Under the pieces are notes generated by a model. That model saw only the letters and a list, made by a program, of their open reading frames with translations, was not told the origin of the DNA and did not search any database. From assembly GCF_964340395.1 (NCBI RefSeq), contig NC_135562.1, positions 8,676,134 through 8,740,133 on the forward strand: a stretch of 64,000 bases of DNA, given 5' to 3'. Shown one piece after another: positions 10,156 through 24,372 of the stretch. A program made the position numbers and the translations under genes. How positions within the stretch are numbered: the first letter of the stretch is position 1; each line of letters opens with the position of its first letter. Origin of the DNA: Glandiceps talaboti (lineage: Eukaryota; Hemichordata; Enteropneusta; Spengelidae).

Positions 10156-11255
10156 GTAAGCTTTCATGCATGACACTGTGAAAATAGCAGTTTCATTTTT
10201 TTCACATACTATCTACTGGTTTTTTATTCTTAATAAGTTACATACTACAACATATTGATTTGAAATTGAATGTGCTGTCTTAAACAATTATCAATATTGG
10301 CCAATTAATTTAGAAGGGGATGGCGGGCGGTCTGCTGTCTAACTAAAAGAATTATATTTTATATATTCTACTTTGAATTATGATCTCGCTCCTTAGTCTT
10401 CTATATTGACACATTTAATTGGGTCATTTGCATACATACGATATTTGCATATTTTACCAAGATTCCTTACCATTCTGTCTGAACTGAACGAGATATCTAA
10501 AGACTTTGAAAACAAGAAACGTTGCAAGCGTTATCTATATACCTCTAAGCACATTTTGTGAGGCATCTTATTTCACTTTCTGCTTTGCAATAACTAAGCC
10601 TAAAGATGTGCTTGAGTGAGCTTAAAGACGCATCTGACAAGCAAATTGAGCAACAAAGTATGCAATTAATGCTTCTTTTAGCTCACAAACGGTAAGATTA
10701 GTATCTTAACAAGATTACGTATTCCCGAGGTCTGCTTTGTGAGAATCACAGAGAGAAATTAGCGTCTCCAGGGACACGTAATTAAAAGTTATACCGTTGA
10801 AATTATATACGGTGAATTCGAAAGTTGAAGAATCTGCTCTGTATCTATATGCGGTATGCATCTTCCATGAATTAGTCATCATTGATTCAGATGCAGAACT
10901 CCGTCATTAGAGGTAGTTCCTCTGTCTTCTCCTTGTTCCCTGTGGAGATGAATGTTAATATGTAGACCGTCTTAGGGCATTGGTGTACGTTGCTCCATAT
11001 TAGACACAAGTATTTAAGTTCATAGTCATCGTAATACACAAATTAACTTGTTTTGCGTCAAGTGAATTGTGGATATCATGACTCGGTCAAACGTTGTCTT
11101 TTACAATACATACTCTACAATCAACTAATTGTATAGTAGAATTTGATTCCACTCATAGTGTAATTCCTGTTAATAGATATACGTGATATGCAATGGATTA
11201 TGTTGTAACTAAACATGCAAACTAGTACTGTCATTGCTTGTATTACTCAAAACTT
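10156..11255. other. No gene seen
   Basis: Unique-looking AT-rich DNA with no open frame, splice-site pair or repeat that I can support. Confidence 0.5.
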
Positions 11256-11342
<87 letters not shown>

Positions 11343-11346
11343 TATA

Positions 11347-11395
<49 letters not shown>

Positions 11396-11800
11396 ATCAA
11401 TCAATCAATCAACCAATCAATCAATTAATCAATCAATGTAACTAATTAAAGAACTAACTAATTTAACTCACTCACTCACTCACTCACTCACTCACTCACT
11501 CACTCACTCACTCACTTCCTACCTCCCCCTCACACTGACTGACTGACTGACTGACTGACTGACTGACTGACTTCCTACCTCACCCTCACCCTCACACTCA
11601 CTCACTCACTCACTCACTCACTCACTCACTCACTCACTCACTCACTCACTCACTTACTCACTCACTCACTTACTGCCTGCCTGCCTGTATGACTGCCTGC
11701 CTGTATGACTGACTGACTGACTGACTGACTGACTGACTGACTGACTGGCTGGCTGACTGGCTGACTGGCTGACTGACTGACTGACTCACTCACCTACTCA
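11256..11800. repeat. Compound tetranucleotide cluster (ATCA, CTCA, CTGA, CTGC)
   Basis: (ATCA)n runs 11256-11437 with a few substitutions. After a 30-bp gap come alternating (CTCA)n, (CTGA)n, (CTCA)n, short CTGC and (CTGA)n blocks from 11467. The linker CTTCCTACCTC occurs twice (about 11515 and 11572), so part of the cluster arose by segment duplication. Long poly-NQSI frames here are repeat translations. Confidence 0.95.
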
Positions 11801-13449
11801 CATGTTCTCACTCTGAATGACTCCCTTTCACCCTTTGCCCTATCTATACAATTATTCATTCACCTAGTACTCTCAGGAGTACAGCATATATTTATATATA
11901 TCAATGGTGAGTATATTTACAAAGGAGCAGCATATTCAACGTATATGAAAGGTCTTCAAACCAGTCTGATAAAGTATGAAAAGCCTACAGTGGTCGGCAG
12001 ATTTCAACCTAAGACTCTTCCAAGTAAACAGAATAAAGAAACGTCCAAAGTAGGATTTACTAGTAATACACAGGTGCAGACAATCATTTTCACATTTCAA
12101 TTCCATGTAATCAGACAAACGTATTTATACACTGCGTAACCAAATCCCTATCTTGGCTTGTACATACACACGGCTTTAAAGGGCTAGTTTGAACAACAAG
12201 GTATTGACGTATCTGTATCTGGATGTTTATAAAAACATACCACGGTATATTGGAATCTGTTGAGACTGAATTAATACACACATTCGTGTAAACTACTTTA
12301 GTTTCAATCCCAGGGACGTCTGTAAGATTAGTTAGTGTTTTCGTCACGAGGCCGAAGACAATTATACGTCTACAACGTTAACCTGGGTGAATGATCGACC
12401 ACAAGCCACAGGTCAAAAGCTATTTGCAATTTCTACAAACATTAGATCATCTATCACAAATGTCACGATGGAGACATCTTGAACACGAGCAGACATATCT
12501 TTAGGACTTTGGACTGTTGACGTCATATACAGTCATGTCGGCGGCGGCGACACTCCACCACCACGAACAGAGCATTTCTTTGAGGGAACATGACAATTGT
12601 ATAGAGAAGCTGGGAAAGGGTTTGTTACCAGGAATCCAATAAACAGAAGATAGAGAGGAGAAAAAAGGAGAGGCAGAGAAACATGATTATTTTTTTGTTT
12701 ACTTTTTTTTCAATCGATCGACCGATCGACCCATAGTTGTAATGAGAAACACAAAAAAATAGGGTCATGGTAAACATATGTAACATATATATACGAGAAA
12801 TAAAGATGCAAAGTGAATACATGTATTTCTTAGTGTTTCTATGGTGATGATATAGGACTTGTTCCTCTCACAGGCGTTCAATTGGGTTATCTTCCGACTT
12901 CAACGTATAGCTGGACTGATTTCCATTTTCACGTCTGATCATTGTAATTAATTGTTCTTTAAAATATTGTGAAAGCGTGTTATATCATGCACATCGAACG
13001 CATGTCTACCAACGTATTGAATACCGGCAGACTAGCAGCCTGGCACACTAGATGTGTCCTAATACACATTATCTCAGACCACTATGATATTGAGAGTATA
13101 TTGAGTATTGGGGTATACTACAATGGGTTTGTTGAGTTAGCAACAGAGAACAAGTCCTGCATGGAAATCTCAAAGCTAAGCTCTAACTTTCAGCCCAGAC
13201 GATATCTTTCTGAAGACATATTTGAGACTTGTACCATAATCTGTTTTGACTCATACATGAAGTTAGAGTCTTGGGGTTTATACTTGGTTCCAATGAAAAC
13301 GAGATTTTGAATGATTGAATCAGACATTATAATAATACTATTACAATTCAGACAAACTCAGACATCTAACAGGATTTTGTTTGGCACAAATATTTGAGCT
13401 AACCTCATAAACTACGCCTGACTATGCTTGCAAATGTATGAGAGTATTC
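11801..13449. other. No gene seen
   Basis: Contains one palindromic cAMP-response-type site TGACGTCA at 12518-12525. A 113-codon plus frame at 12969-13310 has no recognisable domain and no supporting splice or start context. Confidence 0.5.
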
Positions 13450-13488
13450 TAACAAACAAACAAACAAACAAACAAACAAACAAACAAA
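13450..13488. repeat. (AACA)n microsatellite
   Basis: About nine to ten uninterrupted AACA units. Confidence 0.95.
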
Positions 13489-14336
13489 CCCACATTCCTA
13501 GATCTGTGTTGCAGTCTCTAGAAAATAAATACATTTTTTCTGCTTTTTTTCTTGGTAATGTATTCACTTTCTTTCTTTTGACTTACAATAAAAACAATTT
13601 AAATAAAATAAAATAAAATTGAAATAAAATATTTGTTACGAAGTTGTAAAAATATAATAAAATAAAAGATTGAAATGACTCAAGGGATGACCCCTTATAT
13701 ATATTTTTATCCAAGTCTTGTTCTTAATCACGTGATCATAATATATGTTTACTTTGATACAAATTGAAAAGTATTCTTGGCATCATGATATATAAACATT
13801 ATGTATTACCTTGGGATCAAAGGGATTTTGCGATCGCTCTATAGATAGTCACTATTGATTCCATGACGCCGTTAAGATGATCTTTCATCTTTTTTCATCA
13901 CGGTATTATGGAACGAGACCGCAAAACATGTCGTGAGTTGGATGTGATCACCACTAAACTTGGTGTGATGGGATACAACTGCTGTTGTAATTAATACTGT
14001 AAATTATCTCTTTGCACTGTGTATGCTGTTGGTCAGATCAATCTCAGACCAGTTTGGTGGTCTGATCGAGGACAAATATACACGTAGATGACTTCACGTA
14101 ATAATTGAGTACTAGTAGCGAACGTAGCCATCAGTCGTATGTACCACTGTTGATCTACATAGTCAGATGAAAACTTACTCAATGTGAGCATCTTCAATAC
14201 TGAGCATTCATCACTATCTTGAGCAAATTTGTGTTAGCTCATTAATAGCTTTCTTGACAAAGCTAAACGCCATAGCTTAGCATAACTGAACTATTAAATA
14301 TTCCGTTATCTCAGTGCTGTAGGCATGGTGAACTGC
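13489..14336. other. No gene seen; A-rich stretch
   Basis: Includes an A-rich imperfect (AAAAT)n tract near 13600-13675 and otherwise ordinary AT-rich DNA. Confidence 0.5.
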
Positions 14337-14406
<70 letters not shown>

Positions 14407-14548
14407 ATGTATGTATGTATGTATGTATGTATGTATGTGTGTATGTGTGTATGTATATGTGTATGTGTGTATGTATATGTATGTGTGTGTATGTATGTGT
14501 GTATGTATGTATGTATGTATGTATGTATGTATGTATGTATGTATGTGA
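14337..14548. repeat. (GT)n followed by (ATGT)n microsatellite
   Basis: About 27 GT units (14337-14391) run directly into interrupted ATGT units to about 14548. All six frames stay open across it (poly-CV/CMY or HT/HTYI), so the ORFs are artefacts. Confidence 0.95.
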
Positions 14549-16297
14549 GTGTGCATGACTTTTTAATAAAATATAAAGATCCACCCTCACTCTGACGTGA
14601 TATCAAATTTATTTTTATTTTTTATTAATATGTCAATAGTACTGTTGATTTTGTTATTTTATGTCTAGTGAAGGGGGAGAGACCTAGTAGTAGTACACGT
14701 CTCCTGTAATCAGAAAGGGAAATGAGCTTAATCCAATAAAGTCATCATGTATAAAGAGAAGTGACTGAACACCAGCTTGTGAAAGCTAAAAATATCCGTC
14801 CATTTATAGTTAAAACGAAATCACAGCTTTAGGTTTTCGAAGTTCGTGAACATGTATGTAATGTTATTGTTATAGCGCCCCCATGGGACCATGACCTTTG
14901 TAAGACATCGCGTGAATTCTACACCCTGTGTGTAATGCAAGTTGACAAGGCATAGACTTGTAAATGAAACTTAGGACCCTTCTTGTTTGGTACATAATAC
15001 GTCTTATTTATCACTAATATATGGAAATACTTACTAAACGCCCTCTATGCAATGCTTGTATAATCACAGTATGAAACCAATTACATTCAATATTAAATTA
15101 TTCACCAGCTTTGTGCCTATTATGTTACACAGTTCATCAATTTGAATTCTGGAAAAGGAACGAGTGAAAGACAAGTTACGAATTGTCAATTGACAGCAGA
15201 TGCATTTTGGAGTAGTCGACTTTGATTGGGAGTAAAGTTCTTGTGTAAACTTTGTTTCGAACCTCGGTAACAAAGGGTACAATCTTGTGAAACAGGCACA
15301 CTTTCCCAAACAGTATATTTTGGTGGAGAACTCCACTCGAGGAACGCAGGTAGATTTTACTTACTCATACTGTCCTTTACAAAATCACTGGTATAGTTAC
15401 AATAGCCCACAACGTTCCAAACTAAACCATGACACATATCAAATAAACAAACCTAAATTCAGCTATTTTCAAGTTACGTTCTTTATATTTCTTCTCTGTG
15501 TCTGTGAATTCTGTTCTAGTATCTCGGAAGAATTCCCATCGAGATATACACATAAACTAGAGTGATTACCGAAGACATGTTTTGACCTAAAATATATACG
15601 CAATGTGGGTGCCAATTAAACGGAGAAGAAATCTTCACGGGGCGCAGTTTTGTCCACATCTTAAAAGTACACAACCGATTGCACCACGTGTTTCTCGTTG
15701 TCAATGAATATAAATATCACGGTCTCGCCGCGTGTTGTTCGGTGTCATTTGAATTTATGGGGAAAAAAATGCAATTTTACGTTTTTATACGTTCTGCTAT
15801 ATACAATATTCACAGTCCTAAGGGCTACATCATTTTGATCTCTTGAGCACATTTAGCATGTCTGCACCTACTTTTATAAAATCAAATGAAAGTACAGACG
15901 TTTTCCAACCCCACGATCATGTTAATGTCTGCACTGTAAATTTTCCACCTAACTAGGCAATCACTCGTTTTGTTACCTTGTGGACTTTCACTCATACATT
16001 CTAAATTAAAGCACTGACTGTATATGAATAGGTCATATTTTCACATGGCTGCGACGAATTCTTCACATCGAGACAAATAAAAAAATTGACATTTTGAACA
16101 AATATTTTTAAATGTAGCACAATATTTCATTTCATTAGACGGATAATAGAGTGGGTGTCTAGACTCTAGGATGATCATTATCAGGAAACACTTACTCGAT
16201 ATAAGTGGACTGACCTCTGAATGAAATTGCCTGTAAAATGTGAGGGTACGTAGAATTCTGCAAAGCAGCTAAATCGAAGCTTGAAACTTTATCTTCA
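14549..16297. other. No gene seen
   Basis: Short opposing frames at 15064-15565 overlap one another and show no domain. Confidence 0.5.
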
Positions 16298-16354
16298 TTG
16301 TATGTATGTATGTATGTATGTATGCATGCATGCATGCATGCATGCATGCATGTA

Positions 16355-16445
<91 letters not shown>

Positions 16446-16497
16446 ATGTATGTATGTATGTATGTATGTATGTATGTATGTATATGTGGGTGGGTGG

Positions 16498-16528
<31 letters not shown>

Positions 16529-16725
16529 TGTGTATGTATGTATGTGTGTATGTATGTATGTATGTATGTATGTATGTATGTATGTATGTATGTATGCGTA
16601 TGTATGTATGTATGTATGTATGTATGTATGTATGTATGTATGCGTATGTATGTATGTATGTATGTATGTATGTATGTATGTATGTATGTATGTATGTATG
16701 TATGTATGTATGTATATGTGGGTGG

Positions 16726-16756
<31 letters not shown>

Positions 16757-16944
16757 TGTGTATGTATGTATGTGTGTGTGTGTATGTATGTATGTATGTA
16801 TGTATGTATGTATGTATGTATGTATGTATGTATGTATGTATGCGTATGTATGTATGTATGTATGTATGTATGTATGTATGTATGTATGTATGTATGTATG
16901 TATGTATGTATGTATGTATGTATGCGTATGTATGTATGTATGAG
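16298..16944. repeat. Compound TATG/CATG/CTGT/TGCG array with internal duplication
   Basis: The order is (TATG), (CATG), about 25 CTGT units, (TATG), then a cassette TATATGTGGGTGGG-(TG)-(CGTG)n-TATG at 16481. A near copy of the cassette starts at 16713, a period of about 232 bp. TATGCG interruptions punctuate the TATG runs. Frames of up to 317 codons across it are repeat translations. Confidence 0.95.
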
Positions 16945-17780
16945 ACCCAATGACCCAATCTTTTCTATGTGTGTGGAAGCTGGTTTACTTCTGGTAACCA
17001 TAACACTGAAGATCAAACACTCAGAGGTCATTACATTATATCTAACAATATACACTGACATTGTTAATGCTGTCATGTCTTCCCTCATGTATAGTTTACA
17101 CTGTGTTGATGGAGAGTTTACGTTATTGGCATTGATGTTAAACATATGTAGTGAACCGTCTTGTACAAAAAGACCATAACATATACGGTCATACAGCTAA
17201 AACGATGATGGTTTGTTGTTTCACTTCTCATGTAACATGACATTTTGTACACACACTCGGAAAACTTCTAATGTAAAACAAACAATTACATACATGTAGG
17301 TGCCGTGCACAGTGGGGATGTAGAAGTAGTCAAGTTGGTATTTTCAGAATATAAACAATTAAAGGCATCAAGTCAATGTGTGATGTTTTCATTTGACGCC
17401 TGTTTTTACTGCACTGTAAAAGAATAGCAATGCTTCTCACTGTTCAGTGTGACTGGGCAAAGGATCCTGCTGTGTTTGTTGGGTCTGTGTTATTGTTAGT
17501 TTAGAGTTGAAATATGTCTAGCTCTTTGTCAAAAACGTACTGTCCCATGGGTGAAACACCAAGCCTACATCATTTTAGCTGTAACAATAGTGAAATGTTT
17601 ACTGTACACCAACACTTAAAACGATATCCTATATCATTTCTATTCAACGTCTTTCATTCATAACATAATTGGTGTGATAACCGAATACTTCTGCCATTGA
17701 TGATGTAGTGAACTGGCTGGTACACGTAGTAGCAAGTTTATTCGTATCTTCATCTATGTTACTTTACTGTTGTAAATTCT
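16945..17780. other. No gene seen
   Basis: Unique-looking sequence. The tail of a microsatellite frame extends to about 17179 but has no independent support. Confidence 0.5.
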
Positions 17781-17976
17781 GATTAGGCCATATAAAAAAA
17801 ATAATGTTTCCGATTACCCGCCCGACCCCAGATTAAGCCGCCGACCCTGAACATTTTTTACATGCAAAAAGGTAAAATTATGACAATTTACTTCTATTTT
17901 CCTGTATATTTTTTTCCAAAGTATCTTCGTTATTTAAAAAATCACATTCTAGAGAGAACCGATGTCTTTTTTAGCC
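17781..17976. mobile_element. Inverted-repeat element, copy B
   Basis: Starts GATTAGGCCATATAAAAA, then GTTTCCGATTACCCG and CCCGACCCC. The likely right end AACCGATGTCTTTTTTAGCC is an approximate inverted copy. It shares termini with copies A (8767), C (26065) and D (38310). No coding potential. Confidence 0.5.
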
Positions 17977-20900
17977 TATAACAGCACAGTCTGCATATAA
18001 TTGTGCTTGTCTACTTCTTAATCATATAATTGTTTACATTTTCTGCTTTTAAACCTCACCAACTGTTACCGAAGCATTGTGACCAACGAGTATCTTGTCT
18101 TCGGGTCGAAGTTATTAAAAACAAATTAAAATGTGAAATATAATAAAATCTCGATCTACTTACACCTACCCTATTTTCTGAAGTCGTGTTATATGAAACA
18201 AATATTTTTTTTTTAATTTTGCCTTATTCATTACAACCGTTACATACGGTTAACCATGACAACGTTTAAAATAAATGCTCATTACAGACCTGGTAAAAGT
18301 GAGGAGAGTAAGGGGTGATTTTATCAAAACCTTCACACTCTAGTAACTATATAAACATAATTATGATATTATAAGGAATTCCAGGCGTAATCGAGTGTGA
18401 AATTGACATACAGTTTCATTGCTATAATGACGTCATGGGCAGAGGTCAAGCCTCGTCAGACATGGATGTCTCAGCTAAGTCATACCACGTACAAACTGAA
18501 ACATGTGCGGACGGACAACCTGGAACTGATGACTTGAAGCAGACCTAACGTTATTTTGTCGGAGAAAAACAGAAAGATAGCCAAAAGCAGAGAAATGTGA
18601 ATGACGATCCGACAGTAAGAAATAGACACAATGGAACAAACACAAATTATGTACATGCACCCACTTTTTAGTACAAATTCTGTAATTATTTTGACTACTG
18701 GATAACATTCAGCCATTAATTGTTCTTAGTTTTAGATAACCGTTTTATAATTTCGCACTTTCTTTACATTAATAACAACGAAAGTGAAGCTAAGTTAAAA
18801 TACAACTTTAGGCTACAATTTCAACAACAATTTATTTGCAATATTAACGGTTTTTTTACTCTCAATTCTTTAATGTTGTTTATACAGGCCTTCTATGTAG
18901 AAAAGTACAAAATCTCTAGGTATCTCAAAAGTAGGTACACTTTTGTCCTAGCAGATAAACCAGGATTTATCAATTGAAAGCATCGCAACCATAATAGTAT
19001 TATGTACACAGCTGCCAACCAAATTCAAAATCGGAATGATTGGAAATAATGAGTTGTATGGGAAGATGTGTGATGCATCTTGGAAATGGCAACAGGGCTA
19101 TTGTCAACGTGTGTAATGTTGCAACACTTGATTTGATTTAGATAGTTCCACAATTTCTTTACGAGCTATCACTCCTCGGGTAGGGATATCGACTTCACAT
19201 CTAAAGTGTTTCAATCTAATCATAATAATTAATATCACTACTAAAGCTGCCACATTAAAAAATACGGTACATGCATGGGCAATCTTCTGAAACAAGCCTA
19301 GCTGATCGCTGAAATATTACCTCGATGGATAATGTCCTTCTACTTTCCCATCAGTGGAAGAGGCGTTTCCATCCTCGATCCCTAGAGCGAACTGCTATCC
19401 TTAACGAGACTCAGGGAAATGATAGTCCCAATCCTGGACTATGTCTGTAGTGTCCTGTTTTGAGTGACTTCGTATCTTACTTAATTGAAAACAGAGCATA
19501 TCTATTCTTTCACTATCTGACATAGCCAATGTGTAAAGTTTAATTACTTGGAAAGTCGCACCACGCTTTTCCCCGCCAAACGCCGTTGTTTTTGCGTTGT
19601 CATGTAAATGTTTGGCAAAACCTCTTGACTGTATATGTTGAAATCAGAGATAAGAACTTTATATCCATTAAACGGTAATATCAAGTCATACGTTCTAGCT
19701 GGTTATATTTACTGTAGTTTGTCTCACTTTTTCAAAAAAAATCAAAATGGCGTCATCATAGTTTGTTTTTCAAACAGATTTAACAAATGTTGCGCAACTA
19801 GTTTCAGCATTCAACGGTTATTTAGTGACACCACTTCAATGATAATGATTTGGTTGTTGTTTTTACCTCACTTTAACATCGAGTTATGGTTTGCCTATGT
19901 TGATAAAACATCCGAGTCTTTCAAATTCAGTGTCGCGAGATGAGTAATAATGAAGGATAGAAAATGATTATGAAACAGGAGTCCCACTCGAAATAGTCAC
20001 TTTAAAATGACACATTAAAATGTCGCGTGTTTTGTCACACTTATTGTATAGTTTGGTTATTTTTTTATGTTAAAAATCATGCCACAAGGTATCGAAATCG
20101 AATTATCAGGTTAAGTGTTACTATCGATACAAATATTGATCTTTGTTCATGTTTACGAGATTTTGCATCGACTCCATAGGGAGGTATTCTCTAGCTAGAT
20201 TAACGTTGTCTGGTTTACTTTTAGCTGACGACAATTAGGCGCACGACACAGTACAAACCACTACGATCCGAACGAGTTCTCACCATGTACACTGACCATC
20301 AAGCTGTGTTTGTTTCGGTCGGTAATAATGTGACCTTTAACTTAAGCTGCAGGTCACACTTGAAGTAAGATCATGGTTCCATTCAACCGGTGTGAACTTA
20401 AGAAGACACGCGATAACACCGAGCGTCTCAGAAATTTACGACGTGTCCCTTCTGACGACGATACTTAAGTGCTAACAGCGTGACATTTCCCGGGTTACAT
20501 CAAATCCACTTCGTCTTAATTACTTGATGTGTAAATTCTCCATTTTATCACCTCAAAGGCACTTGGAAAAATGTCCTTTGTAGTTAAACTCAAAACATGC
20601 GAGTGTTTCGAAGCAACGCTTTTAAATTTCTCTCATCGCCTAGACTCATTTGCCTAATTGGTGACCTAAGGTTTCCTACCCTTTGGGACAAGGTCTTTCG
20701 ATAAACGGTATACGTCCCCCAAGTACCAAGACATAACACTAATAATTAGTCACAGGGGGATGTGGGATATGAGATACGCTATTTAAATTGTAACCCGAGC
20801 TTCATCTTTTGCGAGCTTCTCTCCTCAATTTTCTAGTTATTAACGAGTTCCTGGTGATTTCCTTCCAGGCATCTGGCCCTGTGTACAGTAGACAGAGATC

Positions 20901-21132
20901 TCTTGGCATGATACCACCATGCTGAACATGTTACCCGATTACGCTTAAATGTTAACTTTGTTATGTCAAGGTTATCTCCTTCTGTATAAGGCGACTCGAC
21001 GCATTTAGAGAGAAACATTGAATTTTAACTTGTAGTACGTCTAGACGATGCACAACTCGGCGATACGAATGGTAAATTCAGGTACTCAAACAACCATGAT
21101 TTACGTTGCATAATAAAAAGGAAACCTAAGTT
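17977..21132. other. No gene seen
   Basis: CpG is not depleted here (about 49 per kb at 20.0-21.0 kb by eye), unlike the gene body at the left end. A TGACGTCA palindrome is at 18428-18435. A 102-codon frame at 19635-19943 shows no domain. Confidence 0.5.
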
Positions 21133-21180
<48 letters not shown>

Positions 21181-21203
21181 TTCACCACCACCACCACCAT
21201 CAC

Positions 21204-21255
<52 letters not shown>
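21133..21255. repeat. (ATC)n trinucleotide array
   Basis: Two long ATC runs are separated by a CACCAC-rich insert at about 21181-21203. Confidence 0.95.
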
Positions 21256-22080
21256 TTTTCAAATGGAACATTTATTCGCATTTGGCCTATATACAATGAA
21301 GTACTAATCTATGTACAGACAAGGAGATGTAGCAGAATACGAATGAGTTGTCTAAGTAAAAGTAAATGTTATAAAATTAAATGAAGTGAACTTAACAACT
21401 GTGATATATATTTCAGTGTGTACATTCTGAACATCTGTGTTCGCGATTTAAACATGTTACAAAGAATCAGAAGTATGGATAAAAAAAGTGATTTGAAAAG
21501 CGAAGTGATCATCATCACCTGTTTTAAACGAATCGACGGTTCAACAAAACACAATACGACAACAAGCAATTATTATACGTAAAAAGCATATTTACCCATG
21601 TATTATTTATTAAACGATCGGTTTGTGATGTCTACACGACATGAAATGTTTGTATATCCACGTGATTATATCAAAATGTCTGATTTCAGCCTGTAGGGAG
21701 TAAGATCGGATGTTGTACTAATCACGTGATTAATGTAATGAAAAACTACTGGCTAAGTATTACTTGGGACGTAGACACGCTCTCTACGGTCTTTGTACTA
21801 GCTCAGTCATTCAGCTGATAATGTTTCCACATAGCTGAGAGAGTTCCGGAGAACAAGAACAGGGAGTCAATCGTAAATACAGGACGGGGAAGAAATCTAC
21901 CGAAGCCTTTGTAATTGCTTTAGGGGTTGGAACTGTTACACTGCTTCCAAAAGTAGACATAGCAGGTAAGATATTGAATCTAGTAATGATGATTTTTCAG
22001 TACCTCACTAATTTATTTGATATATTCTCGAATATAGTGAGTTAAAACTAGTCTCGATTAGAGATCTTTACATTGGCAAA
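21256..22080. other. Gene-free, with a possible untranslated exon ending at 21965
   Basis: ACATAGCAG followed by gtaagat at 21966 is a strong plus-strand donor. An acceptor-like TTTCCACATAG lies near 21835. All frames between are closed, so it could only be non-coding or leader sequence. Confidence 0.25.
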
Positions 22081-22081
22081 C

Positions 22082-22172
<91 letters not shown>

Positions 22173-22173
22173 G

Positions 22174-22226
<53 letters not shown>
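22081..22226. repeat. (ATCA)n microsatellite
   Basis: About 35 units with one inserted C near 22112 and one G substitution near 22173. Confidence 0.95.
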
Positions 22227-22227
<1 letters not shown>

Positions 22228-24372
22228 TGGAGCACTCTGATTAACATAGTACAAAGGGAGTAGAGAAATATACACAAAAATCAGACATTATGATCAAACG
22301 TCACAAAAATGTTAGCCAAACAAAGAACTCTACTTAAAGCTGGAAAATGAAAAAGCGCTAGCTGAACTAGAACAAGAAACTCGGGACAAGCGCATCAATC
22401 TGGGGCTAGCTTATATAGGCTCAATTCCAGTAGCACATATACAGTGATTGGCACGCTCCTTACACCATGACATGGTAGAATTGCACGGGTAGATTGACAT
22501 ATATATGTATAAGATTTATGAATGTCAGACATGAATTTGTAATGTAATAAAAATTGAAACTTTGGATTGGATTGAATTATGATCATTTGTTATCTGGAAA
22601 TGTATTGTGTTGCTCTCAGTGCTCCCAAGTCGCTGATTAAAAGAACGAGGCGACGGTGTATTTCATGTTGTTAGTAATTACTAGTAGTTATAGAGGCAGT
22701 GAAATAATTAATGAGTTTTTACGACATTCATAGAACACCAGACGCCACCATAAAATATGTAGTATTATTTGTACATAATCTATTTATATGTAAATTAAAT
22801 ATATGTGGTCCACACTAAAGATAAACAATTCATGAATATTGTAAACTCAGGAAATGTGGTTACCATGATCCACACTTCACCCCCCCCCCACACCCGCATT
22901 GTCCCATAAACTGCAACGATTCACAAAGAGGCCCCTCCTCTGCAATTTTTGGTGATTACCTTTGAAATAATCTTATATCGTTCAAACTACAAACAATTAT
23001 ATGAAGTCATCTTTAGCAGCTGGTGGGGCCCGAGCGAGGTATTTAGATATGATTTAAGCATGGTATCCTATTGTTGCTAGCTAGGCACCAACAAATTCAA
23101 AAGAGTTTACATTTTGAGTTACAAACCTCCCCGTGCATACTCGAATTCCTCTACAATGCTGATTTGCGCCTGAATAAGTTTTTCTGGTGTATAATGTATT
23201 TGTATTGTGTGCATTGTATTTACAACCCACTTCATGTTAGTGTTCACTGACTCTATTTGATACAACCAGGCAGAAACTATACAAAAGTGCACATTGTACA
23301 CTTTCAAAAGAGCAAGTTTGTAACTTCTTGCTACATTTTGTATATGTACTGCAACTAGATATGCAGACAAGCGGACGCCAATGTTTTGATGTCTGCAATT
23401 TGATGGCTGTATGTCGGCATATTAGTACATTTCATTTTATTTTAAGCAAAATATCACAAAAACTGTATTCATTCAATCTTGCTATCTTCAAATTTAGCAT
23501 GTGAAGTTTCTTGTTGGTAGTATCAAACAGACAAAATGTACATTAATATGAACCAGGCCGTAGCATAAATGGGGCCTCAATAACAAACTGTGCTACTTCA
23601 AGTTAATACTGGTTCTCATCCGTCTGCACGTTATACTACATAATGTATGAAAGATGAAATACGTGTTACTCAAGTCTTTGCGAAGATGTCTTGTGGTTCT
23701 TGTTAAAAAATTGTAGCTTGATGCGTGATTGGCGGGCTAGGGTTGACTGCAGTGACGCAATTACCTTAATTGAAAATTAAGATCAATAGACAGGGTATAT
23801 TCTGGTCAATTAACTTCCCAAACACTCAAAAGCAACGTGATTATTCTTTTTGGGAATTCTATACCCGTCACTTCGTGTAGATATGGGGTCTTGACAAAAT
23901 AAAAAAAAATGTAGAAGAAAAATTAAATTTAGAAACATTCCATCAGATTCGCTGATTAGATCCGTCGACAAAATTATATTTCGTCCAGTTACAAGCGTTT
24001 CATTCTCCCGGTCTGTCATTAATATCTCAAATTTCAATCCGATCGGGAAATCATACTTTCCTTCTGTTGAAGATTACTTAAGTACGTCAAACGCTTATCT
24101 CTTTACGGTACGTTAACATTTTCATTTTTAATCGAAATGTTGTAATGCTTTAATGTCTCCAAGGCTATGTTGTAATTACCCCGGTTTGACGCCTTAGATG
24201 AAATTGTATTAACTGAAATGCATGCAACTACAACGCCACGACTCAAGATATCTTTCAGAGACGATTATCATTGTATGTGCAAAATTTAATACGTGTCTCA
24301 TGTTTTAAGCACATTTAAAGAAAGACTTTGAAACATGCTATAGTAACTAATGTAATAGCCAGTTTATAATAT
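22227..24372. other. No gene seen
   Basis: Ordinary AT-rich DNA. A C-run near 22880 is the only simple-sequence feature. Confidence 0.5.

Noticed and set aside
12969-13310. 113-codon plus frame
   Set aside because: No recognisable domain, splice support or codon signature. A frame of this length is expected by chance in 64 kb of AT-rich DNA examined in six frames.
14277-14606. Multiple 70-109-codon frames on both strands
   Set aside because: All are translations of GT/ATGT repeats, and every frame is open because the unit contains no stop.
16192-17179. Frames of up to 317 codons rich in CMYV or HTYI
   Set aside because: Microsatellite translations on both strands of the compound TATG/CTGT array.
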